DNA from: Blastococcus atacamensis
GTDB taxonomy: Bacteria > Actinomycetota > Actinomycetes > Mycobacteriales > Geodermatophilaceae
Assembly (NCBI RefSeq): GCF_002938425.1
Contig: NZ_POQU01000002.1
Span: forward strand, 58,096 to 122,095
Length of the DNA: 64,000 bases
Reading direction: 5' to 3'
Part shown: positions 1 to 8,603 of the stretch, one piece after another
Position numbering within the stretch: the stretch's first letter is position 1
Layout: every line of letters starts with the position of its first letter
Position numbers and translations under genes: made by a program
The notes under the pieces: generated by a model
The model's database searches: none
What the model saw: the letters and a program-made list of their open reading frames with translations, nothing else
What the model was told of the DNA's origin: nothing

Positions 1-84
1 GTCGGGTCTCCACTCGCTCGCGGCGGATGATCGCACTCACCTTGGCGACTGGACCTTCCCGCCGCACGTCGTCGTCACCCGTCC

Positions 85-100
85 GGTGAGCAGGCTCACC
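85..100 (-). terminator. Possible small hairpin downstream of the acetoacetyl-CoA synthetase gene
   Basis: The arms GGTGAG and CTCACC pair perfectly around a 4-base loop, about 55 bases past the stop codon of the minus-strand gene ending at 156. There is no T-tract, so it is at best a weak terminator. I see no convincing gene in the rest of bases 1-155. Confidence 0.25.
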
Positions 101-155
101 CCGGTCGCTGAGCCGGACCGGCCGACGGAGAACCGCGCCGTGGCGCGGCTCCACG

Positions 156-2138
156 TCAGCCGGTGCTGGTCGAGCCGCGCCCCTGGGCGAGGCGGATGAA
201 GTGCTCGACCAGCGCGGCGTCGTCGACGGTGCCGGTGTTGACGGCCTTCGCCGGGTCCACGCCCTGGAACAGCCGCTTGAGCGGCACCTCCAGCCGCTTG
301 CCGGTGCGGGTATGCGGCACGCCGGGCACGGCGATCACCTCGTCGGGCACGTGCCGCGGGCTCGCCTGCTCCCGGATCGCCGAGCGCAGGCGGGCCACCA
401 GGTCGTCGGTCAGCTCCTCCTCCGGCGCGAGCTGCACGAACAGCGGCATCCAGTAGCCGCCGTCGGAGAGCTCGACGCCGAGGACGACGCAGTCGACCAC
501 CTCGGGGAAGGCCTCCACGGCGGCGTAGATGTCGGCGGTGCCCATGCGCACGCCGCCGCGGTTGAGCGTGGAGTCGGAGCGGCCGGTGATGATGCAGGTG
601 CCACGCTCGGTGATCTCCAACCAGTCGCCGTGCCGCCAGACGCCGGGCCACGGCTCGAAGTAGGCCGCCCGGTACCGCGCGCCATCGGGGTCGTTCCAGA
701 AGTACAGCGGCATCGAGGGCATCGGCTCGGTCACGACCAGCTCGCCGAGCTCGCCGGTCACCGGCTCGCCGTCGTCGTTCCACGAGGCCACGGCCACCCC
801 GAGGTTGGGCCGCTGCAGTTCGCCCGCCGTCACCGGCAGCAGCGGGCTGGACCCGATGAAGCCGGTCGCGACGTCGGTGCCGCCGGATGCCGAGGTCAGC
901 TGCAGGTCCGTGCCGACGGCGTCGTAGACCCAGGAGTAGGTCGCGACCGGAAGCGGCGAGCCGGTGCAGCCGAGGACGCGGATCGAGGAGAGGTCGTGGT
1001 CCTCGCCCGGCCGGACCCCGGCCTTCTGCACCGCGGCGAGGTAGCCGGGGCTGGTGCCCAGGTGCGTGAGGCGGAGTTTCGCGGCGAGGGCGAACTGCGC
1101 GTCGACCACCGGGTAGGCCGGCGCCCCGTCGTGGACGACGGCCGTGGCGCCCGACAGCAGCGAGGACACCACGACGTTCCACATCATCCAGGCGGTCGAG
1201 GTGTACCAGTAGAAGCGGTCGCCGGGGCTCAGATCGCTGTGCAAGGTGCCCGACTTGCGCTGCTCCAGCACCACGCCGCCGTGACCGTGCACGATCCCCT
1301 TCGGCAGCCCCGTCGTGCCCGAGGAATAGAGGATCCACAGCGGGTGGTCGAAGGGCGTCGGCTCGAACACCGGCTCCTGCTCGTCGGCCACGGCCTCGGC
1401 CCACGGGAGCGCACCGTCGGGCACGTCGTCCGGGAAGAGCCGGGGGACGGCGATCGTCGTCCGCACCGTCGGCAGCGCGGCCCGGAGCTCCGCCACGACG
1501 TCCCGCCGGTCGTGCGCCCGCCCGTTGAACCGGTAGCCGTCGACGGCGACCAGCACCGTGGGCTCGATCTGGGCGAACCGATCCAGGACCGCGCGGGTGC
1601 CGAAGTCCGGCGCGCAGGCCGACCACACCGCGCCGATCGAGGCCGCGCCTAGGAACGCGACGATCGCCTCGGGCACGTTGGGCAGGTAGCCGACCACCCG
1701 ATCACCGGAGCGGACGCCCAGCCGGCGCAGCGTCGCGGCGAAGGCGCCCACCTGCCCGCGCAGCGTCGCCCAGGAGATCTCCCGCGGCTCGCAGTCCTCC
1801 GCGACCGCGATGACCGCGGGATAGGCGTCGGTGGCCGAGCGGAGCGCCTGCTCGGCGTAGTTCACCGTCGTCCCGGGGAACCAGACCGCTCCCGGCATGC
1901 TCCGGTCGGGCAGCACCCGGTCGTCGGGGACATCGGGCAGCACGCCCGTCCAGGTCGCGAGGTCGCCCCAGAACTGGTCGAGGTTCTCCACCGACCAGCG
2001 CCACAGGGCGTCGTAGTCGGGAGGATCGCCGAAGGAGACGCCGCGGCGCTCCTCCACCCAGCGGGCGAAGGTCGCCATCCGGGTGTGCCGCATGCGGTCG
2101 GGGTCCGGTCGCCAGAGCTCCTCGGGGGTCTCGCTCAC
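156..2138 (-). CDS. Acetoacetate-CoA ligase (acetoacetyl-CoA synthetase)
   Basis: The enzyme activates acetoacetate with ATP and CoA to acetoacetyl-CoA, for ketone-body or polyhydroxyalkanoate-derived acetoacetate use; it should be cytosolic. The 660-residue product is family length. It has the ACS-type N-terminal segment (WRWSVENLDQFWGDL), the AMP-binding P-loop SSGTTGLPKG near residue 274 and the C-terminal catalytic-lysine region TRTGKRLEVPLK near 610. I chose GTG at 2138 (VSETPEELW) over an upstream ATG at 2174 because family proteins begin near this point. The divergent DUF2237 gene starts 62 bases away, so the two probably share a promoter region. Acetyl- or propionyl-CoA synthetase is less likely from the N-terminal sequence. 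Confidence 0.88.
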   Translation of the reverse strand: MSETPEELWRPDPDRMRHTRMATFARWVEERRGVSFGDPPDYDALWRWSVENLDQFWGDLATWTGVLPDVPDDRVLPDRSMPGAVWFPGTTVNYAEQALRSATDAYPAVIAVAEDCEPREISWATLRGQVGAFAATLRRLGVRSGDRVVGYLPNVPEAIVAFLGAASIGAVWSACAPDFGTRAVLDRFAQIEPTVLVAVDGYRFNGRAHDRRDVVAELRAALPTVRTTIAVPRLFPDDVPDGALPWAEAVADEQEPVFEPTPFDHPLWILYSSGTTGLPKGIVHGHGGVVLEQRKSGTLHSDLSPGDRFYWYTSTAWMMWNVVVSSLLSGATAVVHDGAPAYPVVDAQFALAAKLRLTHLGTSPGYLAAVQKAGVRPGEDHDLSSIRVLGCTGSPLPVATYSWVYDAVGTDLQLTSASGGTDVATGFIGSSPLLPVTAGELQRPNLGVAVASWNDDGEPVTGELGELVVTEPMPSMPLYFWNDPDGARYRAAYFEPWPGVWRHGDWLEITERGTCIITGRSDSTLNRGGVRMGTADIYAAVEAFPEVVDCVVLGVELSDGGYWMPLFVQLAPEEELTDDLVARLRSAIREQASPRHVPDEVIAVPGVPHTRTGKRLEVPLKRLFQGVDPAKAVNTGTVDDAALVEHFIRLAQGRGSTSTG

Positions 2139-2200
2139 CCCCGCACCATGCCATCCTCTGTCCGCGCCGACCACGCCGTCCCGACCCCCGAGGAGCGCCC

Positions 2201-2605
2201 GTGTCGCCCGAACACGCCGACGAGCGCAACGTGCTCGGCGGCCCGCTGGAGCCGTGCGGCACCGATCCGGTCACCGGCTTCTACCGCGACGGGCACTGCA
2301 GCACCGGCCCCGACGACGTCGGCCGGCACACCGTCTGCGCCGTCGTCTCCGCGGAATTCCTCGCGATGCAGCGGGAACTGGGCAACGACCTGTCCACCCC
2401 ACGGCCGGAGTACGGCTTTCCGGGACTGCGGCCGGGCGACCGCTGGTGCGTCGTCGCCGTCCGCTGGCTGCAGGCCTACCAGGCGGGGGTCGCCTCGGGT
2501 GTCGTGCTCGCCGCCACGAACGCCCGCTCGCTGGAGATCGTGCCGATGGAAGCGCTCCGGCAGCACGCCGTCGACGTCCCCGACGACATCCGCGGCCTGG
2601 AATGA
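2201..2605 (+). CDS. DUF2237 family protein
   Basis: A 134-residue soluble protein of unknown function. The opening NVLGGPLEPC and the later CGTDPVTGFYRDG and DDVGRHTVCAVV are typical of DUF2237. Family members are often found next to redox or stress genes, and here a glutathione peroxidase gene follows after 28 bases on the same strand. The GTG start at 2201 is preceded by AGGAGC. No membrane segment or signal peptide is visible. I infer a shared transcript with the peroxidase but no function. Confidence 0.75.
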   Translation: MSPEHADERNVLGGPLEPCGTDPVTGFYRDGHCSTGPDDVGRHTVCAVVSAEFLAMQRELGNDLSTPRPEYGFPGLRPGDRWCVVAVRWLQAYQAGVASGVVLAATNARSLEIVPMEALRQHAVDVPDDIRGLE

Positions 2606-2633
2606 ACGCCGCACGGGAGGCGCTGCCGCCGGC

Positions 2634-3128
2634 ATGAGTGACCTCCTCGACGTCCCCGTGACCACCCTCCAGGGCGAGCCGACGACGTTCGGCGCGCTCA
2701 CCGGCGGTCGCCCCGCCCTCGTGGTCAACGTGGCCAGCAAGTGCGGGCTCACCCCGCAGTACACGGCGCTCGAGGCGCTGCACGAGGAGTACGGCAGCCG
2801 CGGCTTCACCGTCGTCGGCGTGCCCTGCAACCAGTTCATGGGTCAGGAGCCGGGCACCGCGGAGGAGATCGAGCAGTTCTGCTCGGCGACCTACGGCGTC
2901 ACGTTCCCGATGACTGAGAAGGTCGACGTCAACGGCGCGGACGCCCATCCGCTGTTCCAGCAGCTCACCGCCGTCCCCGACCTGGACGGCGCCGCGGGTG
3001 ATGTCTCCTGGAACTTCGAGAAGTGGGTCGTCTCGGGCTCGGGTGACGTGGTGGCCCGCTTCCGGCCGCGGACGCTGCCCGACGCTCCCGAGGTGCGCGC
3101 CGCGATCGAGTCGGTCCTCCCCGCCTGA
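2634..3128 (+). CDS. Glutathione peroxidase family protein (Cys type)
   Basis: A thiol-dependent peroxidase that reduces hydrogen or organic peroxides. The 164-residue product has the active-site block NVASKCGLTPQY with the peroxidatic residue as cysteine (Cys37, not selenocysteine), the GVPCNQFMGQEPG block with the likely resolving Cys, and WNFEKW carrying the catalytic Trp and Asn. Bacterial enzymes of this type usually take electrons from thioredoxin or, in actinomycetes, possibly mycothiol/mycoredoxin. The ATG at 2634 has GGGAGG upstream; the longer open frame before it overlaps DUF2237 and is not coding. Confident on family, less so on reductant. Confidence 0.9.
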   Translation: MSDLLDVPVTTLQGEPTTFGALTGGRPALVVNVASKCGLTPQYTALEALHEEYGSRGFTVVGVPCNQFMGQEPGTAEEIEQFCSATYGVTFPMTEKVDVNGADAHPLFQQLTAVPDLDGAAGDVSWNFEKWVVSGSGDVVARFRPRTLPDAPEVRAAIESVLPA

Positions 3129-3169
3129 CACGGGGGGCGAGGGCGAGGCACCCGGCCTACCGTCGGGCC

Positions 3170-3889
3170 ATGAGCGACGCCGACCTCCGCTTCTGGTTCG
3201 ACCCGGTCTGCCCCTTCGCCTGGATGACCAGCAAGTGGGTCCGCATGGTGAGCGAGCAGCGGCAGTACGCCGTCGAGTGGCGGTTCATCTCGCTGCGGCT
3301 GCTCAACGCGCACATCGACTACGACGCGCACTTCCCGCCCGAGTACGAGGCCGGGCACACCTCGGGGCTCCGCCTGCTGCGGGTCGCCGCCCGCGTCCGG
3401 GCCGAGCACGGCCCCGAGGCCGTCGGCCCCCTGTACGCCGCGCTGGGCGGGCAGATCTTCGAGACGGCGAACGAGCCCGGTCACGAGGTCCGCCGCGGCA
3501 CCCGCGATTTCCTCGAGCCGCTGCTCGCCGACCTGGGGCTCCCGACCGACCTCGCCGCAGCCCTGGACGACGACTCCTGGGATGCCCAGATCCAGGCGGA
3601 GACCGACGAGGCGCTGGCCCTGACCGGCAAGGACGTCGGGACGCCGATCCTGCAGTTCCGCCCGCCGGACGGCGTCGCCTTCTTCGGCCCGGTGATCAGC
3701 CGGCTGCCCGCCGAGGCCGAGGCGGTGCAGCTGTGGGACCACGTGATCGGGCTGGCCTCGTTCCCCGGGTTCGCCGAGCTCAAGCGCAGCCTGCGCGAGC
3801 GGCCGCAGCTGGTCGGGTTCGGCTGGCGGCCGGAGGAGCAGCAGGCCCAGGAGGACTGGCACGGCGGCAGCCGGCGGCAGAAGAAGTGA
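3170..3889 (+). CDS. DsbA-like protein of the mycothiol-dependent nitroreductase (Rv2466c) family
   Basis: A 239-residue thioredoxin-fold protein with an inserted helical domain. The start FWFDPVCPFAWMTSKW matches the beginning of mycothiol-dependent nitroreductase/DsbA-family proteins such as Rv2466c, which carry a CPWC active site. Here the motif is CPFA (Cys14), so the resolving cysteine is absent and the protein may form mixed disulfides with mycothiol instead of an internal disulfide. It follows the glutathione peroxidase by 41 bases and shares its strand, consistent with a small thiol-redox group. No signal peptide, so cytosolic. The exact substrate is unknown. Confidence 0.75.
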   Translation: MSDADLRFWFDPVCPFAWMTSKWVRMVSEQRQYAVEWRFISLRLLNAHIDYDAHFPPEYEAGHTSGLRLLRVAARVRAEHGPEAVGPLYAALGGQIFETANEPGHEVRRGTRDFLEPLLADLGLPTDLAAALDDDSWDAQIQAETDEALALTGKDVGTPILQFRPPDGVAFFGPVISRLPAEAEAVQLWDHVIGLASFPGFAELKRSLRERPQLVGFGWRPEEQQAQEDWHGGSRRQKK

Positions 3890-3921
3890 CGGCGCCGGTG
3901 GAGACCCCTCCTCGGTGGAGG

Positions 3922-3940
3922 TAAGGTAAGCCTTATCTGA
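3922..3940 (+). promoter_or_regulatory. Iron box (IdeR/DtxR-type operator)
   Basis: The 19-mer TAAGGTAAGCCTTATCTGA matches the IdeR/DtxR consensus TWAGGTWAGSCTWACCTWA at 17 of 19 positions. It ends 31 bases before the GTG start of the siderophore permease gene, where a bound repressor would block the promoter. A second box of the same quality lies upstream of the siderophore-binding lipoprotein gene at 55.4 kb. Confidence 0.8.
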
Positions 3941-3971
3941 CCTGCACCACCGTCCGTTCCGGGAGCTGCTC

Positions 3972-5027
3972 GTGGCCACCACGGTCGACGTCCCGGTCCG
4001 GGACGCAGCCCGCCCGCCCGCGCGCTCCCCGGGCGGCCGGCGGCTGGCCACCCTGCTCGTCCTGCTCGTGCTGGTCGTCGCGGCCGCGCTGGCCAGCATC
4101 GCCGTCGGCACCCGGTCCATCGGCCTGGGCGAGGTGTGGCGGTCGCTGCTCGACAGCGACCTGGCCACCGAGGAAGCGGTGATCGTCCGCCAGCTCCGGG
4201 TCCCGCGGACCGTGCTCGGCCTGCTGGTGGGGCTGGCGCTGGGCCTCGCGGGCGCGCTGATGCAGGGCCACACCCGCAACCCCCTCGGCGACCCCGGCCT
4301 GCTCGGCATCACCGCCGGCGCCAGCCTCGCCGTCGTCCTGGCCATCTCGGTGCTGGGGCTGAGCTCGCCGTCGGGCTACGTCTGGTTCGCCTTCGCCGGC
4401 GCCCTGGCCGGCACCGTGCTGGTCTACGCGATCGGCTCGGCCGGCCGCGGCGCGGCCACCCCGCTCACCCTCGCCCTGGCCGGCGCGGCGCTGTCGGCGC
4501 TGTTCTTCGCCCTGGTCCGGGCCATCCTGGTCAGCGACCAGCAGACCCTGGACAGCTTCCGGTTCTGGGTCGTGGGCTCCCTGGCGGGCCGCGGCGCCGA
4601 GGTCGCCTGGCAGGTGGGCCCGTTCATCGCCGCCGGCCTGGTGCTCGCGCTGGCCAACGCGCCGGCGCTGAACCTGCTGGGCCTGGGCGAGGACGTCGCC
4701 CGCGGTCTGGGCCAGCGGATCTGGCTGGCCCGCGTCGGCGGCCTGGGCGCCATCACGCTGCTGTGCGGCGCGGCCACCGCGGCCTGCGGGCCCATCGCGT
4801 TCGTCGGCCTCGTGGTGCCGCACATCGTGCGGGCGCTCACCGGCCCCGACCACCGGTGGCTCCTGCCGTGCTCGGGCCTGCTCGGCGCCGCGCTGCTGCT
4901 GGGCGCGGACGTGATCGGCCGGGTGGTCGCCCGGCCGGCCGAGCTGCAGGTCGGCATCGTCCTGGCGCTGCTCGGCGCACCCTTCTTCATCGCCCTCGTG
5001 CGCCGGACCCGGGCGGCCGGGCTGTGA
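3972..5027 (+). CDS. FecCD-family iron-siderophore ABC transporter permease
   Basis: One of two membrane subunits importing ferric siderophores. The 351-residue product has about ten hydrophobic segments, the family signature [27 protein letters not shown] near residues 85-115 and the C-terminal [20 protein letters not shown] coupling region. GTG at 3972 follows GGGAGC. Its stop overlaps the next permease start (GTGA), indicating translational coupling. The iron box immediately upstream predicts repression in iron-replete cells. No binding-protein gene is adjacent; the best candidate is at 55.5 kb. Confidence 0.92.
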   Translation: MATTVDVPVRDAARPPARSPGGRRLATLLVLLVLVVAAALASIAVGTRSIGLGEVWRSLLDSDLATEEAVIVRQLRVPRTVLGLLVGLALGLAGALMQGHTRNPLGDPGLLGITAGASLAVVLAISVLGLSSPSGYVWFAFAGALAGTVLVYAIGSAGRGAATPLTLALAGAALSALFFALVRAILVSDQQTLDSFRFWVVGSLAGRGAEVAWQVGPFIAAGLVLALANAPALNLLGLGEDVARGLGQRIWLARVGGLGAITLLCGAATAACGPIAFVGLVVPHIVRALTGPDHRWLLPCSGLLGAALLLGADVIGRVVARPAELQVGIVLALLGAPFFIALVRRTRAAGL

Positions 5028-6094
5028 CCGCCGTGACCCAGGTGCGCGGCGGTCGGGCGGTGCGCGTCGGCCCGGTGTCGGCGTCGCTGCGCTGGCGCGA
5101 CGCTGCGGTGCCGGTGCTCGCCTTCGCCGCCCTGGTGATCCTGTCCGCGGTCAGCATGGGTCGCGGCGACTTCCCCCTCGCCGTGCCCGACGTCCTGCGC
5201 ACCCTGGTCGGCCTCGGGAAGGGGCCGCAGGAGTTCATCGTCCTGGAGCTGCGCGCCCCGCGGGTCGTCGTCGGCGTGCTGGTCGGGCTGGCGTTCGGCG
5301 TGGCCGGCGCGCTCTTCCAGACCTTCGCCCGCAACCCGCTGGCCTCCCCCGACACGCTGGGCATCACCACCGGCGCCTCCGCCGGGGCGGTGGCCGCCAT
5401 CGTCCTGACCGGCGGGACGTCGACCGGCGCGGTCCTCGGCGGGCTGGGCATCCCGGTGGCGGCGCTGCTGGGGGCATTGCTGTCCGGGCTGCTGCTCTTC
5501 GCGCTCACCTGGCGGGCCGGCGTCGACGGGTACCGGCTCGTGCTGGTCGGCATCGCCCTCTGGTCGATCGGCACGGCGCTGGTCGACTGGCTGCTCACCA
5601 ATGCCGAGATCTACGACGCGGCGTCGGCCTACGTCTGGATCACCGGCTCGCTCAACGCCCGCACCTGGGACCACGCGCTCCCGCTCGCGCTGGCGCTCGC
5701 CGTGCTGCTGCCCCTCGCGCTGGCCGCCACCCGCACGCTGGCGGTGATGCAGTTCGGCGACGACACCGCCCGCGGGCTCGGGGTGCGGCTGTCCGGCGCG
5801 CAGGCCGCCGTCGTCCTGATCGCGGTGGGGCTGGTGGCCTTCGCCGTCTCCGCCGCCGGGCCGATCGCGTTCGTCGCGCTGATCGTCCCGCAGGTCGCCG
5901 TGCGGCTCACCGGCGGATCCCGCCCTCCGCTGCTGGCCTCCGGCCTGGTCGGTGCGCTGCTCGTCGTGGGGGCCGACCTGGTCACCCGCACGGTGCTGCC
6001 CGAGGCGCTGCCCGTCGGCATCCTCACCGCCGCCATCGGCGCCCCCTACCTGCTCTGGCTCCTGGTCCGCGGAAGGCGGGGAAGCACGCTGTGA
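5024..6094 (+). CDS. FecCD-family iron-siderophore ABC transporter permease (second subunit)
   Basis: Partner of the preceding permease; the two are expected to form the heterodimeric channel. The 356-residue product has [23 protein letters not shown], the [20 protein letters not shown] coupling segment and about ten membrane spans. Start is GTG at 5024, overlapping the previous stop; upstream open sequence in this frame lies inside the first permease and is not coding. The gene ends by overlapping the ATPase start (GTGA), so all three genes form one coupled operon behind the iron box. Confidence 0.92.
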   Translation: MTAVTQVRGGRAVRVGPVSASLRWRDAAVPVLAFAALVILSAVSMGRGDFPLAVPDVLRTLVGLGKGPQEFIVLELRAPRVVVGVLVGLAFGVAGALFQTFARNPLASPDTLGITTGASAGAVAAIVLTGGTSTGAVLGGLGIPVAALLGALLSGLLLFALTWRAGVDGYRLVLVGIALWSIGTALVDWLLTNAEIYDAASAYVWITGSLNARTWDHALPLALALAVLLPLALAATRTLAVMQFGDDTARGLGVRLSGAQAAVVLIAVGLVAFAVSAAGPIAFVALIVPQVAVRLTGGSRPPLLASGLVGALLVVGADLVTRTVLPEALPVGILTAAIGAPYLLWLLVRGRRGSTL

Positions 6095-6921
6095 CGATCG
6101 AGACCGGACTCGCGCCCCCCACCACGGCTACGGCGCCCGTGCGGCTGGCCGCCGAGCACGTGCGGCTGGCCTACGACGACCGCGTCGTCGTAGACGACCT
6201 GGACCTGGAGCTCACCGAGGGCTCGTTCACCGCGATCGTCGGGCCCAACGGCTGCGGCAAGTCCACGCTGCTGCGCGCACTCGGCCGGCTACTGCGCCCC
6301 ACCGCGGGCCAGGTGCTGCTGGACGGCCGGGCGATCTCCCGGACGCCGACCCGCGAGGTGGCCAAGATCCTGGGCCTGCTGCCCCAGACGCCGGTGGCTC
6401 CGGAGGGCCTCACCGTCGGCGACCTGGTGGCGCGTGGCCGGCACCCGCACCAGACCTGGCTGCGCCAGTGGTCCCGCGACGACGAGGCCGTCGTCGCCGA
6501 GGCGCTGGCCTGGACCGACATGACCGAGCTGGCCTCCCGGCCGGTGGACGCGCTGTCCGGCGGCCAGCGGCAGCGGGCCTGGATCTCGATGGCGCTGGCC
6601 CAGGGCACCGATCTGCTGCTGCTCGACGAGCCCACCACCTACCTCGACCTCTCCCACCAGATCGACGTGCTCGAGCTGGTCGAGCGGCTGCACGCCGAGC
6701 GGGGCCGAACCGTCGTGGTGGTGTTGCACGACCTGAACCTGGCGGCGCGCTACGCGGAGCGCCTGGTGGCCATGAAGGACGGCGCGCTCGTCGCCTCCGG
6801 CACGCCCGACGAGGTGCTCACCGAGCAGCTGCTGGCCGACGTGTTCGACCTCGAGGCCCGGGTCCTGCCCGACCCCGTGGCGGGCACCCCGATGGTCGTG
6901 CCGGTGCGACGCCTGCGCTGA
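6091..6921 (+). CDS. Iron-siderophore ABC transporter ATP-binding protein
   Basis: ATPase that drives the two FecCD permeases at the cytoplasmic face. In 276 residues it has Walker [10 protein letters not shown] near residue 51, the Q-loop LLPQTP, the signature [10 protein letters not shown] near 155, Walker [14 protein letters not shown] near 175 and the switch histidine in [11 protein letters not shown]. The sequence around TTYLDLSHQ is typical of the FepC/FecE subgroup. It is the last gene of the iron-regulated operon. Confidence 0.93.
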   Translation: MTIETGLAPPTTATAPVRLAAEHVRLAYDDRVVVDDLDLELTEGSFTAIVGPNGCGKSTLLRALGRLLRPTAGQVLLDGRAISRTPTREVAKILGLLPQTPVAPEGLTVGDLVARGRHPHQTWLRQWSRDDEAVVAEALAWTDMTELASRPVDALSGGQRQRAWISMALAQGTDLLLLDEPTTYLDLSHQIDVLELVERLHAERGRTVVVVLHDLNLAARYAERLVAMKDGALVASGTPDEVLTEQLLADVFDLEARVLPDPVAGTPMVVPVRRLR

Positions 6922-7056
6922 CGCCCTCCTGCGGGTGGGGCAGGACGCGGCCAGCTGCACCCGTGGACGTGCATCGGCCCGGACCACGTCGCCCAGGCCG
7001 CCTCCATGGCGGAGCTCGCCGGCTACCTGACCGCGTGGGAGGACGTCAGCGCTTGA
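6922..7056 (+). pseudogene. Possible gene remnant after the siderophore ATPase
   Basis: Directly after the ATPase stop, the same frame stays open for 44 codons with GC-rich third positions, including HPWTCIGPDHVAQAASM and ELAGYLTAWEDVSA, then TGA. The only in-frame ATG (7006) would give 16 residues. A dispersed hairpin repeat, which elsewhere in the window sits just past stop codons, begins right after this TGA. That context suggests the 3' end of a former gene. I cannot name a family. Confidence 0.3.
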
Positions 7057-7057
7057 A

Positions 7058-7117
7058 AGAGGACCCCGTTCACCTCACCGCTCGCACGCTCGCGGCGAGC
7101 CTCTGGACGGGGCCGCC
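7058..7117 (-). repeat. Dispersed hairpin repeat, copy A (inverted orientation)
   Basis: On the minus strand it reads GGCCCCGTCCA, a variable GC-rich loop with CTCGCCGCGAGC, then TGAACGGGGTCC. This is the same layout as the copies near 22.9, 33.4 and 61.3 kb (GGCC-stem-loop-stem-GGTCCTTC). It lies between the ATPase operon and the convergent EamA gene and may terminate transcription. Confidence 0.65.
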
Positions 7118-7128
7118 CTGCCCCCTCG

Positions 7129-8106
7129 TCAGGACGACAGCGGGGCCGGGGACTCAGGCAGCAGCGGCGGCTCGGCGCGATCGGCCGAGCCCGCCCGCGC
7201 GGTCTGGGCCAGCGCGATCCCGGTGAGGACGACGACGCCGCCGGCCACCTGCCAGCCGGTGAGCACCTGCTCCACCCACAGCCAGGCGACGACGGAGGCG
7301 AACACCGGCTCCACGGTCGCGACCAGCCCCGCCGTCGTCGGCGGCAGGTGCGGCAGCGCGCTGATGGAGAGCCAGAACGGCGCCACCGCGCCCAGGACGC
7401 AGATCCACCCGACCAGCACCCACAGCGGCGCCCGCAGATCGCCGATCGAGACCGGCACCGCCTCGGCCAGCACCCCGGCGTCGAAGACCCACCAGGGCGC
7501 GGCCACCGCCCAGAACAGCGCCGCGGCCACGAAGCTCCAGCAGGTGAGCGTCACCGGGTCGCGGCCGGTCGTGCCGCGCTCGCCGACCAGGTAGTAGGTG
7601 GCCAGGCACAGTGCCGCCCCGAAGGCAGCCACGACCCCGAGCCCGTCCAGCGAGCCACCGCCCTGCCAGACCTGGGCCACGAGCACGAGGCCGGCCAGCG
7701 AGAGCAGCAGCGCGAGCCACAGCCGGCTGCGCACCGCCTCCCGCCGGACGAGCCACACGTACAGCGCGATGAAGACCGGCGCGGTCATCTCGAAGACGAG
7801 CGCGATGCCGACCGGCAACCGTCCGATCGCCACGTAGTACAGGAACTGGGTCATCGCCACGCCGACCACGCCGAACACGGCCAGCAGCGGCAGCTCCCGG
7901 CGCCGCACCCGCAGCCGGTCGCGCGAGAACACGGCCAGCGCCGCGAGCAGCACCAGCGCGGCGCCGGTGCACCGCAGCGCGGTCAGCCGAGTGGGCGGGA
8001 TCCCGGCCTCCAGCGCCAGCGTGGACACTGTGCCGTTGATCGCGAACAGCCCGGCGGAAGCCAGCGTGAAGGCGTAGCCCAGGACGGGGCGGGCGGTGCG
8101 GGACAC
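7129..8106 (-). CDS. EamA/DMT-family transporter
   Basis: A 325-residue inner-membrane protein with about ten hydrophobic helices arranged as two EamA repeats (the first around SAGLFAINGTVSTLALEAG, the second around GALCLATYYLVGERG). Members of this drug/metabolite superfamily export amino acids, metabolites or drugs; the substrate cannot be told from sequence. GTG at 8106 (VSRTARPVLGY) is the first start before helix 1. It converges on the siderophore operon and diverges from the small membrane-protein gene at 8213. Confidence 0.85.
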   Translation of the reverse strand: MSRTARPVLGYAFTLASAGLFAINGTVSTLALEAGIPPTRLTALRCTGAALVLLAALAVFSRDRLRVRRRELPLLAVFGVVGVAMTQFLYYVAIGRLPVGIALVFEMTAPVFIALYVWLVRREAVRSRLWLALLLSLAGLVLVAQVWQGGGSLDGLGVVAAFGAALCLATYYLVGERGTTGRDPVTLTCWSFVAAALFWAVAAPWWVFDAGVLAEAVPVSIGDLRAPLWVLVGWICVLGAVAPFWLSISALPHLPPTTAGLVATVEPVFASVVAWLWVEQVLTGWQVAGGVVVLTGIALAQTARAGSADRAEPPLLPESPAPLSS

Positions 8107-8212
8107 CGGCGCACGGTAGCGGGCAACCCGACCCGAGGCACCTACCTCCCCGGGTGTTCACAGGCACCGCCGGTACAACGGGGAGGACACCCCATCCGGG
8201 AGGAGTACATCC

Positions 8213-8587
8213 GTGCCGCACCGACCGCCGTGGTCCGACCGCCGTCGCCGCACGCTCATGCTGCTGGCGCTGGGCATCGTGCTGGGCGGGCTCGGCGGTC
8301 TCGGTCTGCCCGCCGAGTACGGCGTCACCGCCGGGATCCTCGCCGCCCTGTGCGCGTTCCTGCTGGTCGCGGCCACGGTCGTCTTCCTCGCCGTCCCCGG
8401 GCCCGGTACCGCCGGCACCCTCGCGCGGTCGGTACCGGTGGCCGGGTCCGCCTTCGTCGTCGCCGTGCTGCTCCTCTTCTCCACCTCCGCGGACCTGCGG
8501 CTGCTCTGGTCGGGTGTCGCCGTCGCGGCGGCCGGCTGGACGGCGTACGCGGTCCGGGAGACCCGGCGCGGCGACGTCGGAGGCTGA
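8213..8587 (+). CDS. Small integral membrane protein of unknown function
   Basis: A 124-residue protein with a basic N-terminus (RRRRT) and four predicted hydrophobic helices (LMLLALGIVLGGLGGLGL, GILAALCAFLLVAATVVFLAV, a third ending VVAVLLLF, and LLWSGVAVAAAGWTAYAV). I do not recognise a family. GTG at 8213 is preceded by GGGAGGAG. The thioesterase gene follows after 16 bases and may share its transcript. Confidence 0.65.
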   Translation: MPHRPPWSDRRRRTLMLLALGIVLGGLGGLGLPAEYGVTAGILAALCAFLLVAATVVFLAVPGPGTAGTLARSVPVAGSAFVVAVLLLFSTSADLRLLWSGVAVAAAGWTAYAVRETRRGDVGG

Positions 8588-8603
8588 CGCCAGACTGCAG
8601 GGC

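Noticed and set aside
37..1652. Long open frames on both strands across the acetoacetyl-CoA synthetase gene
   Set aside because: They are arginine/alanine/glycine-rich shadows caused by GC-rich codon positions; only the frame ending at 156 has family motifs.
2891..4853. Long minus-strand open frames opposite the glutathione peroxidase and siderophore permease genes
   Set aside because: No recognisable motifs, low-complexity composition, and they are antisense to genes with clear domains.
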